From: Rhodopseudomonas rhenobacensis
GTDB lineage: Bacteria > Pseudomonadota > Alphaproteobacteria > Rhizobiales > Xanthobacteraceae
Length of the DNA: 64,000 nucleotides
Direction of reading: 5' to 3'
Assembly (NCBI RefSeq): GCF_014203125.1
Contig: NZ_JACHIH010000024.1
Coordinates: 1-64,000, forward strand
In this document: positions 32,491 to 42,168 of the stretch, piece after piece
Layout: each line of letters begins with the position of its first letter
Position numbering within the stretch: the stretch's first letter is position 1
The notes under the pieces: generated by a model
The model's input: only the letters and a program-made list of their open reading frames with translations
What the model was told of the DNA's origin: nothing
The model's database searches: none
Translations under genes and position numbers: made by a program

Positions 32491-33234
32491 TTATTGCGAA
32501 TCATCTTCCGCCACGACCCGTAAGCCTAAAAGACTGCGACGCCCGTCGTTGGCGCGGGCCAAAAAGTAGCCAAAGGAATCGGCAGGTAAAGCGCGTCCTC
32601 GGCGTTCGCTCTCGTTCTTTAGCCTTGTCCGTATGTGCCGTGTCTTCCTGACAATGTCAGCGGCGTCGGTCTCGTGAGCGATGACGTGCGCCCATCGATT
32701 TTGGGGCAACTCAAACCGACCTAAGTGTACAATGTCAGGGTCGAAAGGTACACCTTGCCCCGCAATGCAAAGGCTGACTATGTTGACGCGCCCTGTGCAC
32801 GCCGGGGGAATGTACCTGACCTCTTTCCAAGATCTCGCTGTTCGTTGCTCGGGAGTAACGAGGAATTCTGATTGAGGAAAGTAAAGTCCAAATGCGACGA
32901 CTACATTCGGCAATTGCGGATCCGGTTTATCCCATACGTCCCAAGCTCGGTTTCGACCTTTCGCTATGAGCGTTGGATCAGCCTCGATTGCTTCTTTGGT
33001 AAAACCCATCCTCCAACGCCCGGACGAATGCAGGCTTACCTTGATATCCTGGAATGCGTCCCTGCACGCTAAGTATATCTCGCTCCGCCTCTCGCTCCAC
33101 ACGCGCCAAGAATGCGAGGTTAAGCCGTCGCGTCTTCCCACGCAGAACCTCACCGGGAGATTGGCGGGCAATCTAAGAGTCGAAGACATTTTCTTGTCGT
33201 TCCCCAAGCTTGTTGTCGCAGGAGCATGTGCCAT
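32491..33234 (-). CDS. hypothetical protein in a lower-GC island
   Basis: A 247-residue protein, or 232 residues if it starts at the Met in MSSTLRLPANLPVRFCVG. It has no signal peptide or membrane segment. Notable stretches are HSWRVWSERRSEIYLACRD, SLHSSGRWRMGF and RLKNESERRGRALP. Its base composition is clearly more AT-rich than the surrounding genes, which suggests acquisition by transfer. The following truncated gene on the same strand may once have been its partner. I do not recognise the family. Confidence 0.7.
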   Translation of the reverse strand: MAHAPATTSLGNDKKMSSTLRLPANLPVRFCVGRRDGLTSHSWRVWSERRSEIYLACRDAFQDIKVSLHSSGRWRMGFTKEAIEADPTLIAKGRNRAWDVWDKPDPQLPNVVVAFGLYFPQSEFLVTPEQRTARSWKEVRYIPPACTGRVNIVSLCIAGQGVPFDPDIVHLGRFELPQNRWAHVIAHETDAADIVRKTRHIRTRLKNESERRGRALPADSFGYFLARANDGRRSLLGLRVVAEDDSQ

Positions 33235-33239
33235 AAGGG

Positions 33240-33938
33240 AAGCGACCTGCGAGGGAAGCGGACATTGGCGATGAGGGTTGATAGCATGTAGCTAGCCCAA
33301 GCGCAGCGAAATGCGAGGATTCCCCACCGAACAACACCCGCGTATCACTGCGCTCACCCGGGTACGCGCCGTGATGCTTGACAAAACCCCCATAGGAACA
33401 TATACCTCACCCATCCCGTTCGCGAGGGGCGCTTCATGAGGCGTCTTGCGGTGGAGCGGGAGGCGGCGCCTGCGGGCGAGGGGAGGACGTATCCCTTCGC
33501 ACTCGGGACGCTCCGGGTCACCGTCCGGCCCCATTAGGAGGGTCTGCCACTTGCTGGCTGGCTGGCTGGACGCGGCACAGGCGAACGGCGGGAAACCGCC
33601 CGGATCAGTGGTGCGGAGTGCATCGCGCCGGTGCCCGGAAGCACGGTCCTGGAGCGCAAAATCGCCGCGGTGGAGCGCCGGAAGGCGTTTCCGCATGCCT
33701 CTGGTCTCCGGCGCTCCGGGGATCACGCTGCGGTCCATCGACAAGGCGCGCCTTTCGGCGCTCCGCCGCCCCTCATTGGCTGCGAGGAGCGGAACATGCG
33801 CAAAACTCGGGCGCGCCGCGCCGCGAGGTTTTACGCGCTTGCCCGCGATCCTTCCCGGCATCGTGCCCCTGCGGGCGATTTCACCGTGACCCGGGGCGGC
33901 ATTTGCGCTACGCAAGCCGCTTCCTCCGGAGCACCCTC
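33240..33938. other. gene-free stretch upstream of the pseudouridine synthase
   Basis: About 700 bases without a convincing gene. The first 200 bases are AT-richer and belong to the accessory island. From about 33420 it becomes GC-rich with a (GCTG)4 run at 33553-33568. Overlapping open frames on both strands of this part lack ribosome-binding sites and family motifs. It may be a dispersed repeat or a structured RNA; I cannot tell. Confidence 0.5.
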
Positions 33939-35588
33939 ATGAGCCGTCGCGTCAAGAAACCCCTCGCTAAACGCGGCTCCGGCGGCGAACGCGGCAAAGC
34001 CGAGCGCCCCGCGCGCGGCAAGGCGCCGTCACAGGGCGAGCGCGCCAAGGCCGGCCGCACCAACAGCGATCGGCCGATGAGCAAGCGGCCGCCGCGCGAG
34101 CGCGCCGCCGAACGCTCCGAACGCCCGCAACGCGCCGAGCGGGCCTTCGGCGAGCGGCCGCCGCGCGGCGAGCGCGCCGAGCGATCATTTGCCGAACGTT
34201 CCGATCGCCCGCAACGCACTGAGCGTTCCGATCGCCCGCAACGCACTGAGCGTTCCGAACGGCCGCAACGCGCTGAACGTTCAGAGCGAGCTTTCGGCGA
34301 CCGCCCGCAACGCGCCGAGCGCGCCGAGCGATCGTTCGGCGAGCGCCCCGCCAAATCCGATCGTTCACGGTCGGAGCGGCCGCAACGCGCCGATCGACCC
34401 ACCTCGGATCGTCCGCAGCGCGCCGAGCGGTCCGAGCGGCCGCGATCCGATCGCCCCGAGCGGTCCGAGCGCCCGGCAGGCTTCCGCCCGGGCAGCAAGC
34501 CGGTGCGCGTGCCGCCGCGCACGCGCCCCGAGCCGCGCCAAACGCCGCGCGTCGAAGAAGCCGAAAAGCCCATCGTCCCGGACGTGCCGTTGCCGACCAA
34601 GGTCGAGACCGTGGTGGTGTCGGCCGACGAGAACGGCATGCGGGTCGATCGCTTTCTCGAGGCGCGCTATCCCGGGCTGTCGTTCTCCCACATCCAGCGC
34701 ATCGTCCGCAAAGGCGAGCTGCGCGTCAACGGCAAGCGCGCCGACAGCAAGGACCGGCTCGAAGAAGGCCAGACCGTGCGGATTCCGCCGCTCAAGCTCG
34801 ACGCGCCGAAAGTCGGCACCGGCAATCTCTCCGAAGCCGAGCAGAAGACGCTCGCCGCCTTGAAGGCGATGACGCTCTACGAGGACGCCGACGTGCTGGT
34901 GCTGAACAAGCCGGCCGGGCTCGCGGTGCAGGGCGGATCGGGCACCACGCGCCACGTCGACCTGATGCTGGAGGTGATGCGCGACGCCAAGGGCCAGAAG
35001 CCGCGCCTGGTGCATCGGCTCGACAAGGAGACCGCGGGCTGCCTGCTGGTCGCCAAGACCCGCTTTGCCGCCACCGCGCTCACCGGCGCGTTCCGCGAAC
35101 GCTCGGCGCGCAAGGTGTATTGGGCGCTGGTCGCCGGCGTGCCGAAGCCCAAGCAGGGCCGCATCTCGACCTATCTCGCCAAGGAAGAGAGCGAAGACGA
35201 CACCATCATGCGGATCGCCGAGCACGGCGACGAGGGCGCCAGCCACGCGGTGACCTACTACGCGGTGGTGGAGACCTCGGCGACCAAGCTCGCCTGGGTG
35301 TCGCTGAAGCCGGTGACCGGGCGCACCCATCAGCTGCGCGCGCATATGGCGCATATCGGCCACGCCATCGTCGGCGATCCGAAATACTTCAACATCGAGA
35401 ACTGGCAATTGCCCGGCGGGCTGCAGAACCGGCTGCATCTCCTCGCGCGCCGCATCATGATCCCGCATCCGCGCGGTGGGGTGATCGACGTCACCGCGCC
35501 GCTGCCGCCGCACATGCTGCAATCCTGGAACCTGCTCGGGCTGGAACACGACCGCTTCGACCCGATCGAGAACGCGCCGGAGGAGTAA
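33939..35588 (+). CDS. RluC/RluD-type 23S rRNA pseudouridine synthase with Arg/Glu-rich N-terminal repeat region
   Basis: A 549-residue protein starting MSRRVKKPLAKRGSGG. Residues 1 to about 225 are intrinsically disordered: repeats of the kind SERPQRAER / SDRPQRTER, dense in Arg, Glu, Ser and Pro. Then comes an S4 RNA-binding domain (RVDRFLEARYPGLSFSHIQR, GELRVNGKRADSK) and the catalytic domain with HRLDKETAG, catalytic Asp362, and TGRTHQLRAHM. It isomerises specific uridines of 23S rRNA. Typical family members are about 310-350 residues, so the extension is exceptional in size. At DNA level a 27-bp unit is repeated exactly (34197-34250). The start is chosen at the first Met with the basic tail; upstream frame lacks support. 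Confidence 0.92.
   Translation: MSRRVKKPLAKRGSGGERGKAERPARGKAPSQGERAKAGRTNSDRPMSKRPPRERAAERSERPQRAERAFGERPPRGERAERSFAERSDRPQRTERSDRPQRTERSERPQRAERSERAFGDRPQRAERAERSFGERPAKSDRSRSERPQRADRPTSDRPQRAERSERPRSDRPERSERPAGFRPGSKPVRVPPRTRPEPRQTPRVEEAEKPIVPDVPLPTKVETVVVSADENGMRVDRFLEARYPGLSFSHIQRIVRKGELRVNGKRADSKDRLEEGQTVRIPPLKLDAPKVGTGNLSEAEQKTLAALKAMTLYEDADVLVLNKPAGLAVQGGSGTTRHVDLMLEVMRDAKGQKPRLVHRLDKETAGCLLVAKTRFAATALTGAFRERSARKVYWALVAGVPKPKQGRISTYLAKEESEDDTIMRIAEHGDEGASHAVTYYAVVETSATKLAWVSLKPVTGRTHQLRAHMAHIGHAIVGDPKYFNIENWQLPGGLQNRLHLLARRIMIPHPRGGVIDVTAPLPPHMLQSWNLLGLEHDRFDPIENAPEE
34197..34250. repeat. 27-bp in-frame tandem repeat inside the pseudouridine synthase gene
   Basis: A nine-codon unit encoding RSDRPQRTE occurs twice without change (34197-34223 and 34224-34250), followed by a third diverged unit (34251-34277). 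It lies in the disordered Arg/Glu region and could change length by slippage without breaking frame. Confidence 0.85.
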
Positions 35589-35619
35589 GCGGCTTGCGAA
35601 GCAGGGCGCGGATCACGAC

Positions 35620-35931
35620 ATGAGGACGATGAACAGATCGATCGCAGTGCTGATTATTTGCGCCCTGGCGGCGGCCGCGCCCGGCCTCGCGCAGGCGCAG
35701 ATTCCGCCCGGCGCCTCGCCGCTCAGTCCGCCGCCGCTCCCCGCGCCGCCGCCGCCGAAAATCGAAGTGCCGGTGGTGCCGCAGATGGACGCCGCGCCGC
35801 AGCGCCCCTCCGCGCAGGTGGGACGCAAATCGTTTCACGATCGCGTGGTGGACTGTCTCGACGACGGCGCCGCGGCGGGGCTCGGCCCCAACCAGCGCGC
35901 CACCTATTCGCGCGCCTGCGCCAACCGCTGA
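35620..35931 (+). CDS. small Pro-rich secreted protein
   Basis: A 103-residue protein (or 100 from the second Met) with a signal peptide ending APGLAQAQ near residue 27. It is followed by a Pro-rich stretch (PPGASPLSPPPLPAPPPP) and a C-terminal part with two Cys (RVVDCLDDG, YSRACANR) that could form a disulfide. It is likely periplasmic; function unknown. It lies between the pseudouridine synthase and the ATP12 gene, 14 nt before the latter, so probably cotranscribed. Confidence 0.75.
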   Translation: MRTMNRSIAVLIICALAAAAPGLAQAQIPPGASPLSPPPLPAPPPPKIEVPVVPQMDAAPQRPSAQVGRKSFHDRVVDCLDDGAAAGLGPNQRATYSRACANR

Positions 35932-35945
35932 CGGAATTTTTTGCG

Positions 35946-36731
35946 ATGCGTGAGTTGTTCGACGAGGTCGCCGGCAAATCTGGACTCGATCCGCAGGAGG
36001 CGGTGCGCCGCTCGACCCGCGGTCCGCGGCCGAAGCGGTTCTATCAGGATGCCGGATTAGTCGAGGCCGAAGGCGGCTTTGCCATCACGCTCGACGGCAA
36101 GCCGGTGCGCACGCCGTCGCGCGGCCATCTGGTGGCGCCGAACCGCGTGCTTGCGGATGCGATCGCCGGCGAATGGCAGGCGCAGCAGGAGTTCATCGAG
36201 CCGTTGTCGATGCCGCTGACCCGGCTTGCTAATAGCGTGATCGACGCGGTGACCGAGCGCGTCGATGCGGTCACCGACGACGTCGCCAAGTACTTCGAAA
36301 CCGATCTGCTGTGCTATCGCGCCAGTTTCCCCGAGGGCCTGGTGGCGCGGGAGAGCGAGCATTGGGACCCGGTGCTGTTCTGGGTTGCCGAAACCTTTGG
36401 CGCACATTTCATTCTCGCCGAGGGCATCGTGCATGTCCGGCAGCCCGACGCCGCGGTGGCCGCGGTGCGCGCGGCGTTGCCGCAAGATCCGTGGGCGATC
36501 GCCGCGCTGCATCTGGTGACCAGCATCACCGGCTCGGCGCTGCTGGCGCTGGCGCTTTATGCCCGGTTCCGCGACGCCGACCGGGTTTGGACGGCGGCGC
36601 ATGTCGACGAGGACTGGAACATCGCGCAATGGGGCATCGACGAGGAGGTCGCCGCCCGCCGCGCCGCGCGCCAGGTCGATTTCAAGGCCGCCGCCCTGGT
36701 GATCGCCGCACTGGCCCCGCCCAGCGGTTAA
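35946..36731 (+). CDS. ATP12-family F1-ATPase assembly chaperone
   Basis: A 261-residue protein starting MRELFDEVAGKSGLDPQEA. The ATP12 family binds F1 alpha subunit during ATP synthase assembly and is found in alphaproteobacteria and mitochondria. Diagnostic stretches: RPKRFYQDAG, ITLDGKPVRTPS, EWQAQQEFIEPLSMPLTRLA, TDLLCYRA and WDPVLFW. Length is normal. A frame extending upstream through the preceding gene is rejected. Confidence 0.93.
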   Translation: MRELFDEVAGKSGLDPQEAVRRSTRGPRPKRFYQDAGLVEAEGGFAITLDGKPVRTPSRGHLVAPNRVLADAIAGEWQAQQEFIEPLSMPLTRLANSVIDAVTERVDAVTDDVAKYFETDLLCYRASFPEGLVARESEHWDPVLFWVAETFGAHFILAEGIVHVRQPDAAVAAVRAALPQDPWAIAALHLVTSITGSALLALALYARFRDADRVWTAAHVDEDWNIAQWGIDEEVAARRAARQVDFKAAALVIAALAPPSG

Positions 36732-36792
36732 CGGCGGGTTTACGACCCTTCGCTACGCTCAAGGATTACTTGCGCCCGGCGAAGTGAGCACC

Positions 36793-38523
36793 ATGTCGAT
36801 TGCGGTCAATTCGACGCTTCCGATCCTCGCCGTGCAAGGCGTGACCGAGGCTGTCGCCTTTCAGCCGGGCACGGTGATCGCCGCCCGCGTCGTCAAGGTC
36901 GACGGCGATCAGGCGCAGATCGCGATCGGCGGCCAATCGATCGCGGTGCGCTCCGAGGTGCCGCTGCAGCCCGGGCAAGCCTTGCAGCTCTCGGTTTCGC
37001 AGACCGAGGGCGGCGTCAAGCTCGCGGTGCTGCCGCAACCAACCGCGCAAACCAGTTCCGCAGCCGCGCAGCTGTCCGGTAACGCCGCGACGCCGGCGCC
37101 GGAGGCTTCGCTGAGCCTCGCCACTTCCCTGCCGAGCGTGGCGTTGCAGAGCGAACTCAGCCCGGCGGAGGCCGTCGCGGTGTCGACCGCGGCGCAGCTC
37201 GCCGCCGCCAAGCAGGGCAGCCTCGCGCCGCTGTTCGCCAATCTCGCCGCCGCCGATCTCAGCGCGATGCCGCCGAAGCTGCAGGCCGCGGTGCTGCAGG
37301 TGCTGGCGCAGCGCACCGCGCTCGACCCGGGCTTGAGCGCCGCCGACATCAAACAGGCGTTCCAGGCGTCCGGCCTGTTCATGGAGGCTTCGCTGGCGGC
37401 CGGCGCGAATGCTTCGGCGCCGATCTTCGATCTGAAGGCGGCAATGATCGTGCTGCGCCAGGTGCTGGCGACCGCGCTGGGCGAGGCGGCATTGCCAGGC
37501 GCGGTGCCGACGCCGGCGTCGATGGAAGGCCGTCTGCGCGCCGAGGCGCTGGTCGCCGACCGGGTGCTGTCGACGCCGTCGCTCGTCGCCGCGCAAATCG
37601 CGACGACAACCGGCGCCGCGACGTCGACGGCGACGCCGCTCACCGATCTGCGGGCTCAGCAACTGGCGTCGCAGCAGGCCGCAGCCGTGCTGGAAAACAC
37701 CATCGCGGAATTCCAGACCCACGCGCCGGTGGCGGTGCCGACGGCGACGCCGGCCCAGGCCGAGGCTCGTACGGCTGCGAGCAATGCCGCGCTCAGCGTG
37801 CTGCAGGAGGCCTTGCAGGCCAATCCGCTGGCGGCGGGGCAGGTCGCGAAGTTACTGTCGGGCAACGCCGCGATGCTGTCCTTGCTGCCGCTGGTGACCG
37901 GCACCCGGCTGTCGCCGGCGACCGAGGACGAGATCGCGCTGCGCGGCAATGCGCTGCCGCCGCCGATCCGCGGCGCCTTGCCGACGGTGCAGCCGGTCGA
38001 GCCGGCCTCCTTGGTGTCGCACGAGCCGTTCGACGCCACCGCGCGCCGGCTGTTGTCCGAGACCGACGCCGCGCTCGCCCGGCAGACGCTGCTGCAAATT
38101 GCCTCCTTGCCGGACCACGTCGATCCTTCGGGGGCGCGCAGCGATCAGCCCATCGCGCGGTGGAATTTCGAGATTCCCTTCCTGACCCCGCAGGGCACCG
38201 CGATGGCGCAGTTCGAGATTTCGCGGGAGTCGGAGGCGAGGGAGGTCGACGCCGCGAAACGGGTATGGCGGGCGCGGTTTTCGCTCGACGTCGAACCGGC
38301 AGGGCCGGTGCACGCGTTGATTTCGCTCACCGGCGACACCACCTCGGTGCGGATGTGGGCGGAGCGGCCGGCGACCGCGGCGCAACTGCGCGCCGGCAGC
38401 GCCGAGCTCAGTCGCGCGCTCAGCCGGGCCGAATTGCAGCCCGGCGAGATCGTGATCCGCGACGGCGCGCCGACCCCGCCGCCGGCCGCCGCCGCCGGCT
38501 ATTTCCTGGATCGCGCGCTATGA
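36793..38523 (+). CDS. FliK-like protein with flagellar hook-length control C-terminal domain
   Basis: A 576-residue protein starting [17 protein letters not shown]; a GTG three codons upstream (36784) is possible. The first about 430 residues are Ala/Leu/Gln/Thr-rich and poorly conserved, as in FliK proteins. The C-terminal part (about 440-560) resembles the Flg_hook domain: [48 protein letters not shown] and [20 protein letters not shown]. FliK sets hook length and switches export specificity through FlhB. Here the next gene is an FlhB-like C-terminal domain overlapping by 4 nt, which strengthens the call. No other flagellar genes are in the window. Confidence 0.75.
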   Translation: MSIAVNSTLPILAVQGVTEAVAFQPGTVIAARVVKVDGDQAQIAIGGQSIAVRSEVPLQPGQALQLSVSQTEGGVKLAVLPQPTAQTSSAAAQLSGNAATPAPEASLSLATSLPSVALQSELSPAEAVAVSTAAQLAAAKQGSLAPLFANLAAADLSAMPPKLQAAVLQVLAQRTALDPGLSAADIKQAFQASGLFMEASLAAGANASAPIFDLKAAMIVLRQVLATALGEAALPGAVPTPASMEGRLRAEALVADRVLSTPSLVAAQIATTTGAATSTATPLTDLRAQQLASQQAAAVLENTIAEFQTHAPVAVPTATPAQAEARTAASNAALSVLQEALQANPLAAGQVAKLLSGNAAMLSLLPLVTGTRLSPATEDEIALRGNALPPPIRGALPTVQPVEPASLVSHEPFDATARRLLSETDAALARQTLLQIASLPDHVDPSGARSDQPIARWNFEIPFLTPQGTAMAQFEISRESEAREVDAAKRVWRARFSLDVEPAGPVHALISLTGDTTSVRMWAERPATAAQLRAGSAELSRALSRAELQPGEIVIRDGAPTPPPAAAAGYFLDRAL

Positions 38524-38786
38524 CGACGCCCGTCATGAACCAGATCGCCGTCGCGCTGCACTACGACAAGACCGGCGCGCCGACGGTGATCGCCAAGGGC
38601 AAGGGCCCGATCGGCGCCAAGATCATCGAGGTGGCGCGGGCCCACGACATTCCGATCGAAGAGAACGAGGTGCTGGCCGGCGCGCTGTCCAAGGTGGAGA
38701 TCGGCGACGAGATTCCGCAGGAGCTCTACAAGGCGGTCGCCGAAGTGCTGGTGTTCGTGCTGCGGCTGTCGGGCCGGGTGCGTTAG
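38520..38786 (+). CDS. FlhB-like cytoplasmic-domain protein
   Basis: An 88-residue soluble protein starting [17 protein letters not shown]. It matches the C-terminal cytoplasmic domain of FlhB/YscU without the membrane part: [28 protein letters not shown] (split here as [27 protein letters not shown]), [20 protein letters not shown] and [13 protein letters not shown]. The NPTH autocleavage motif of true FlhB is absent. The family is often called FlhB2/YlqH-like and is commonly found beside a FliK-like gene (YlqG/YlqH). Its ATG overlaps the preceding stop (ATGA), indicating coupling. Precise role unknown. Confidence 0.88.
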   Translation: MTTPVMNQIAVALHYDKTGAPTVIAKGKGPIGAKIIEVARAHDIPIEENEVLAGALSKVEIGDEIPQELYKAVAEVLVFVLRLSGRVR

Positions 38787-38814
38787 CTTTGTAGTTGATA
38801 GGTTGAAGCGGCAT

Positions 38815-38951
38815 CGTGTCCCGGACGCGGGGCAGCGCCTTGGCGCTGCGCCGCGAGCCGGGACCGTTCCAGGCGTCGCGTTATGGTACGGCCCCGGCTC
38901 TTCAGCGCACCACGCCGCAAGTGCGGCGCGTTGCGCTTCGTCCGGGGCACG
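38815..38951. repeat. GTGTCCCGGACGC palindromic repeat element
   Basis: Left end CGTGTCCCGGACGC (38815-38828) and right end CGTCCGGGGCACG (38939-38951) are near-complementary; inner arms GAGCCGGGACC and GGCCCCGGCTC, and the hairpin GGCAGCGCC-TT-GGCGCTGC, also pair. It separates the FlhB-like gene from the beta-lactamase gene. Confidence 0.75.
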
Positions 38952-39087
38952 CAGTGGTGAGTCTGCCTCGAAGTCTGAAATGACGCCGTCGTCGGTTCGC
39001 ATCGATTGCAAAGGCTCAGCGTCCGCCATCGTTTCACCACGATACGCCGCGCATCTTGCGCCAATCGCAACTCAGCTTGGTGCGCCT

Positions 39088-39903
39088 TTGCTCAATCGTC
39101 GCCATCTGCTCGGACTGTTCGCCGCCGCTGTCGCTCCGTTGTCCGCGCGGGCCGAAGTGGCGCCGCCGCGCAGCGAGATCCGCCCCGACCTCGCCAAGCA
39201 TTTCACCGACGCCGGCACCGCGGGCACCTTCGTGGGCTACAAGACCAAGGACTACCTGATCATCGCCAGCGATCCCGATCGCTCCGGGCAGGCCTTCCGC
39301 CCGGCCTCCACCTTCAAGATCGCCAATTCGCTGATCGCGCTTGAGACCGGCGTGGTCGCCGACCCCGACAAGGACGTGTTCAAATGGGACGGCGTGACCC
39401 GCGACATCGAGGCGTGGAATCACGATCACACGCTGCGCTCGGCGATCGCGGCCTCGGTCGTGCCGGTGTATCAGGAGATCGCGCGCCGCATCGGGTCGGA
39501 GCGGATGCAGAAATATCTCGATCTGGTCGACTATGGTAACCACAACACCGGCGGCGGCATCGATCAGTTCTGGCTCACCGGCGATCTGCGGATCGATCCG
39601 ATCCAGCAGATCGATTTCGTCGACCGGCTGCGTCGCGGCGCCTTGCCGATTTCGGCGCGCAGCCAGGAGCTGGTGCGCGACATCCTGCCGGTGACCAAGA
39701 TCGGCGACGCGGTGATTCGCGCCAAGACCGGGCTGCTCGGCGCCGAGACCGGCAAACCGACGCTGGGCTGGCTGGTCGGCTGGGCCGAGAAGGAAGGCGC
39801 GCAGACCGTGTTCGCGCTCAATCTCGATATTCGCGAACCGCGGCACGCCGCCCAGCGCATGGCGCTGGCTCAGCAATGCCTCGGTGATATCGGCGCGATC
39901 TGA
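39088..39903 (+). CDS. class D beta-lactamase (OXA type)
   Basis: A 271-residue protein if started at TTG 39088 (MLNRRHLLGLFAAAVAPLSARA), which gives a signal peptide with an Arg-Arg pair resembling a Tat signal; an ATG at 38981 would add 36 unlikely residues. All class D motifs are present: STFK at 74-77 (Ser74 nucleophile, Lys77 the carbamylated base), SVV at 123-125, YGN at 149-151, KTG at 213-215. Such enzymes hydrolyse penicillins and sometimes carbapenems; the spectrum cannot be predicted. Chromosomal class D genes occur in many environmental proteobacteria. It stands alone, with no regulator next to it. Confidence 0.88.
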   Translation: MLNRRHLLGLFAAAVAPLSARAEVAPPRSEIRPDLAKHFTDAGTAGTFVGYKTKDYLIIASDPDRSGQAFRPASTFKIANSLIALETGVVADPDKDVFKWDGVTRDIEAWNHDHTLRSAIAASVVPVYQEIARRIGSERMQKYLDLVDYGNHNTGGGIDQFWLTGDLRIDPIQQIDFVDRLRRGALPISARSQELVRDILPVTKIGDAVIRAKTGLLGAETGKPTLGWLVGWAEKEGAQTVFALNLDIREPRHAAQRMALAQQCLGDIGAI

Positions 39904-39907
39904 TCGA

Positions 39908-40366
39908 TCAGGCGGCGGTCTCGGTCGGCAGCGGATCGAGTGTCTCAGTGGCGACCGGCTTGGCGTGCTTCCTCCGGCCGATTCGGCCGAGATGGGTGAA
40001 GCCGAAACCTTCGGCGTATTTCAGGCCGAAGCCGAGCATCCGGTCGAAGCCGATATGGGCGAGCCAGATCAGCGAGATGGCGCCGGCGAGCGGCTCCACG
40101 GTCAACACCCCGGCGAGCGCGAGCAGCAACGGGCCGATGGTGGCATGCAGCGCATTGTAGATGATCGCGCCAAGCCGTGGGCCGAGCAGATAGCCGAGCA
40201 AGCCGAGATCCGGCACGAAGAACAACAGCACGTAGAGCCCCCATGGCGCGTCGGCCAGCGCGTAAAACAGCGTCGGGCCGAGAAACAGCGCGGCGCCTTC
40301 CGCCCGCAACAGGAGGCGAACGCCGCCGGTTACCGCACCCGTCTTGGTCGCTGTGAACTCGGTCAT
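39908..40366 (-). CDS. DUF4260-family membrane protein
   Basis: A 152-residue protein starting [20 protein letters not shown]. About four hydrophobic segments are readable ([76 protein letters not shown]). The [23 protein letters not shown] and [14 protein letters not shown] blocks are the DUF4260 signature. Function unknown. It converges on the beta-lactamase (4 bp between stops) and is divergent from pccB. Confidence 0.88.
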   Translation of the reverse strand: MTEFTATKTGAVTGGVRLLLRAEGAALFLGPTLFYALADAPWGLYVLLFFVPDLGLLGYLLGPRLGAIIYNALHATIGPLLLALAGVLTVEPLAGAISLIWLAHIGFDRMLGFGLKYAEGFGFTHLGRIGRRKHAKPVATETLDPLPTETAA

Positions 40367-40614
40367 GGATCGTGCTCCTACAAGATCCGAGATATAGTCG
40401 GCGCCATCGGGACGCGCCATGGTGCCTGCGCCGCAAGCGGCGGGACGTCGCCGCACCGCCGACCGATACCGTCAGAGCCGGCCAGCGTAGCCGGATAGGT
40501 AATTCCCCACTCGAATACCCCGTGTTAGAAGGCCTTGAATTTTGCGGCAAACCGGCGGCAAAACCGGCGTCACGCACCCACCTCACGACATCCCACGAAA
40601 GCGGTCTGGAGCTC

Positions 40615-42147
40615 ATGAAAGACATCCTGGAATCTCTCGACGAACGCCGTACGGCAGCGAAACTCGGCGGCGGCAAGAAGCGCATCGACGCGCAACACAC
40701 CCGCGGCCGGCTGACCGCGCGCGAGCGCATCGACCTGTTGCTCGACAAGGGCTCGTTCGAGGAGACCGACATGTTCGTCGAGCATCGCTCGGTGGAATTC
40801 GGCATGGAGAAATCCAAGATCCCCGGCGACGGCGTGGTCACCGGCTGGGGCACCGTCAACGGCCGTAAGACCTTCGTGTTCGCCAAAGACTTCACCGTGT
40901 TCGGCGGCTCGTTGTCGGAAACCCACGCGCAGAAGATCTGCAAGATCCAGGACATGGCGATGAAGGCGCGGGCGCCGATCATCGGCCTGTACGACGCCGG
41001 CGGCGCGCGCATCCAGGAAGGCGTCGCGGCTCTGGCCGGTTACTCCTACGTGTTCCGACGCGTGGTGCAGGCCTCCGGCGTGATCCCGCAGATCAGCGTG
41101 ATCATGGGCCCCTGCGCCGGGGGCGACGTCTACGCCCCGGCGATGACCGACTTCATCTTCATGGTGAAGAACACCAGCTACATGTTCGTCACCGGCCCCG
41201 ACGTGGTGAAGACGGTCACCAACGAAGTGGTGACGCCGGAAGAACTCGGCGGCGCCTCGGTTCATGCGACGCGCTCCTCGATCGCCGACGGCGCGTTCGA
41301 GAACGACGTCGAAACGCTCTTGCAGATGCGCCGGCTGTTGGACTTCCTGCCGTCGAACAGCGCCGACGGCGTGCCGGAATGGCCGAGCTATGACGACATC
41401 GAGCGCGTCGACATGTCGCTTGATACCTTGATCCCGGACAATCCGAACAAGCCCTACGACATCAAGGAACTGATCCTCAAAGTGGTCGACGAGGGCGACT
41501 TCTTCGAACTCTCCGACGCCTTCGCCAAGAACATCGTCACCGGCTTCGGCCGCTTGGCCGGCCGCACCGTCGGCTTCGTCGCCAACCAGCCGATCGTGCT
41601 GGCCGGCGTGCTCGACAGCGACGCCTCGCGCAAGGCGGCGCGCTTCGTGCGGTTCTGCGACGCCTTCAACATTCCGATCGTCACTTTCGTCGACGTGCCG
41701 GGCTTTTTGCCGGGCACCGCGCAGGAATATGGCGGCTTGATCAAGCACGGCGCCAAGCTGTTGTTCGCCTATTCGCAATGCACGGTGCCGCTGGTCACGG
41801 TGATCACCCGCAAGGCCTACGGAGGCGCGTTCGACGTGATGGCCTCGAAGGAAATCGGCGCCGACATGAACTACGCCTGGCCGACCGCGCAAATCGCGGT
41901 GATGGGCGCCAAGGGCGCGGTGGAGATCATCTTCCGCAAGGACATCGGCGACGACGAGAAGATCGCGGCGCGCACCAAGGAATACGAGGACCGCTTCCTG
42001 TCGCCGTTCGTCGCCGCCGAGCGCGGCTACATCGACGACGTCATCATGCCGCATTCGACCCGCCGCCGCCTGGTCCGCGCGCTCGCCATGCTGCGCGAGA
42101 AGAAGGTCGAGTCCCCGGTGAAGAAGCACGACAATATTCCGATGTGA
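40615..42147 (+). CDS. pccB: acyl-CoA carboxylase beta subunit (propionyl-CoA carboxylase)
   Basis: A 510-residue carboxyltransferase starting [19 protein letters not shown], matching PccB in length. It transfers the carboxyl from biotin to propionyl-CoA (or another short acyl-CoA), making methylmalonyl-CoA. Conserved blocks: [82 protein letters not shown] and [14 protein letters not shown]. The biotin-carrying alpha subunit is not next door, at least before the small TA genes. Frames upstream to 40372 lack similarity. An imperfect terminator hairpin follows. Confidence 0.93.
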   Translation: MKDILESLDERRTAAKLGGGKKRIDAQHTRGRLTARERIDLLLDKGSFEETDMFVEHRSVEFGMEKSKIPGDGVVTGWGTVNGRKTFVFAKDFTVFGGSLSETHAQKICKIQDMAMKARAPIIGLYDAGGARIQEGVAALAGYSYVFRRVVQASGVIPQISVIMGPCAGGDVYAPAMTDFIFMVKNTSYMFVTGPDVVKTVTNEVVTPEELGGASVHATRSSIADGAFENDVETLLQMRRLLDFLPSNSADGVPEWPSYDDIERVDMSLDTLIPDNPNKPYDIKELILKVVDEGDFFELSDAFAKNIVTGFGRLAGRTVGFVANQPIVLAGVLDSDASRKAARFVRFCDAFNIPIVTFVDVPGFLPGTAQEYGGLIKHGAKLLFAYSQCTVPLVTVITRKAYGGAFDVMASKEIGADMNYAWPTAQIAVMGAKGAVEIIFRKDIGDDEKIAARTKEYEDRFLSPFVAAERGYIDDVIMPHSTRRRLVRALAMLREKKVESPVKKHDNIPM

Positions 42148-42168
42148 TGTGTTTGTTCTGATGTAACG

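Noticed and set aside
33446-33889. 147-residue plus-strand frame upstream of the pseudouridine synthase
   Set aside because: Overlaps other open frames, lacks a ribosome-binding site and motif, and the opposite strand is equally open.
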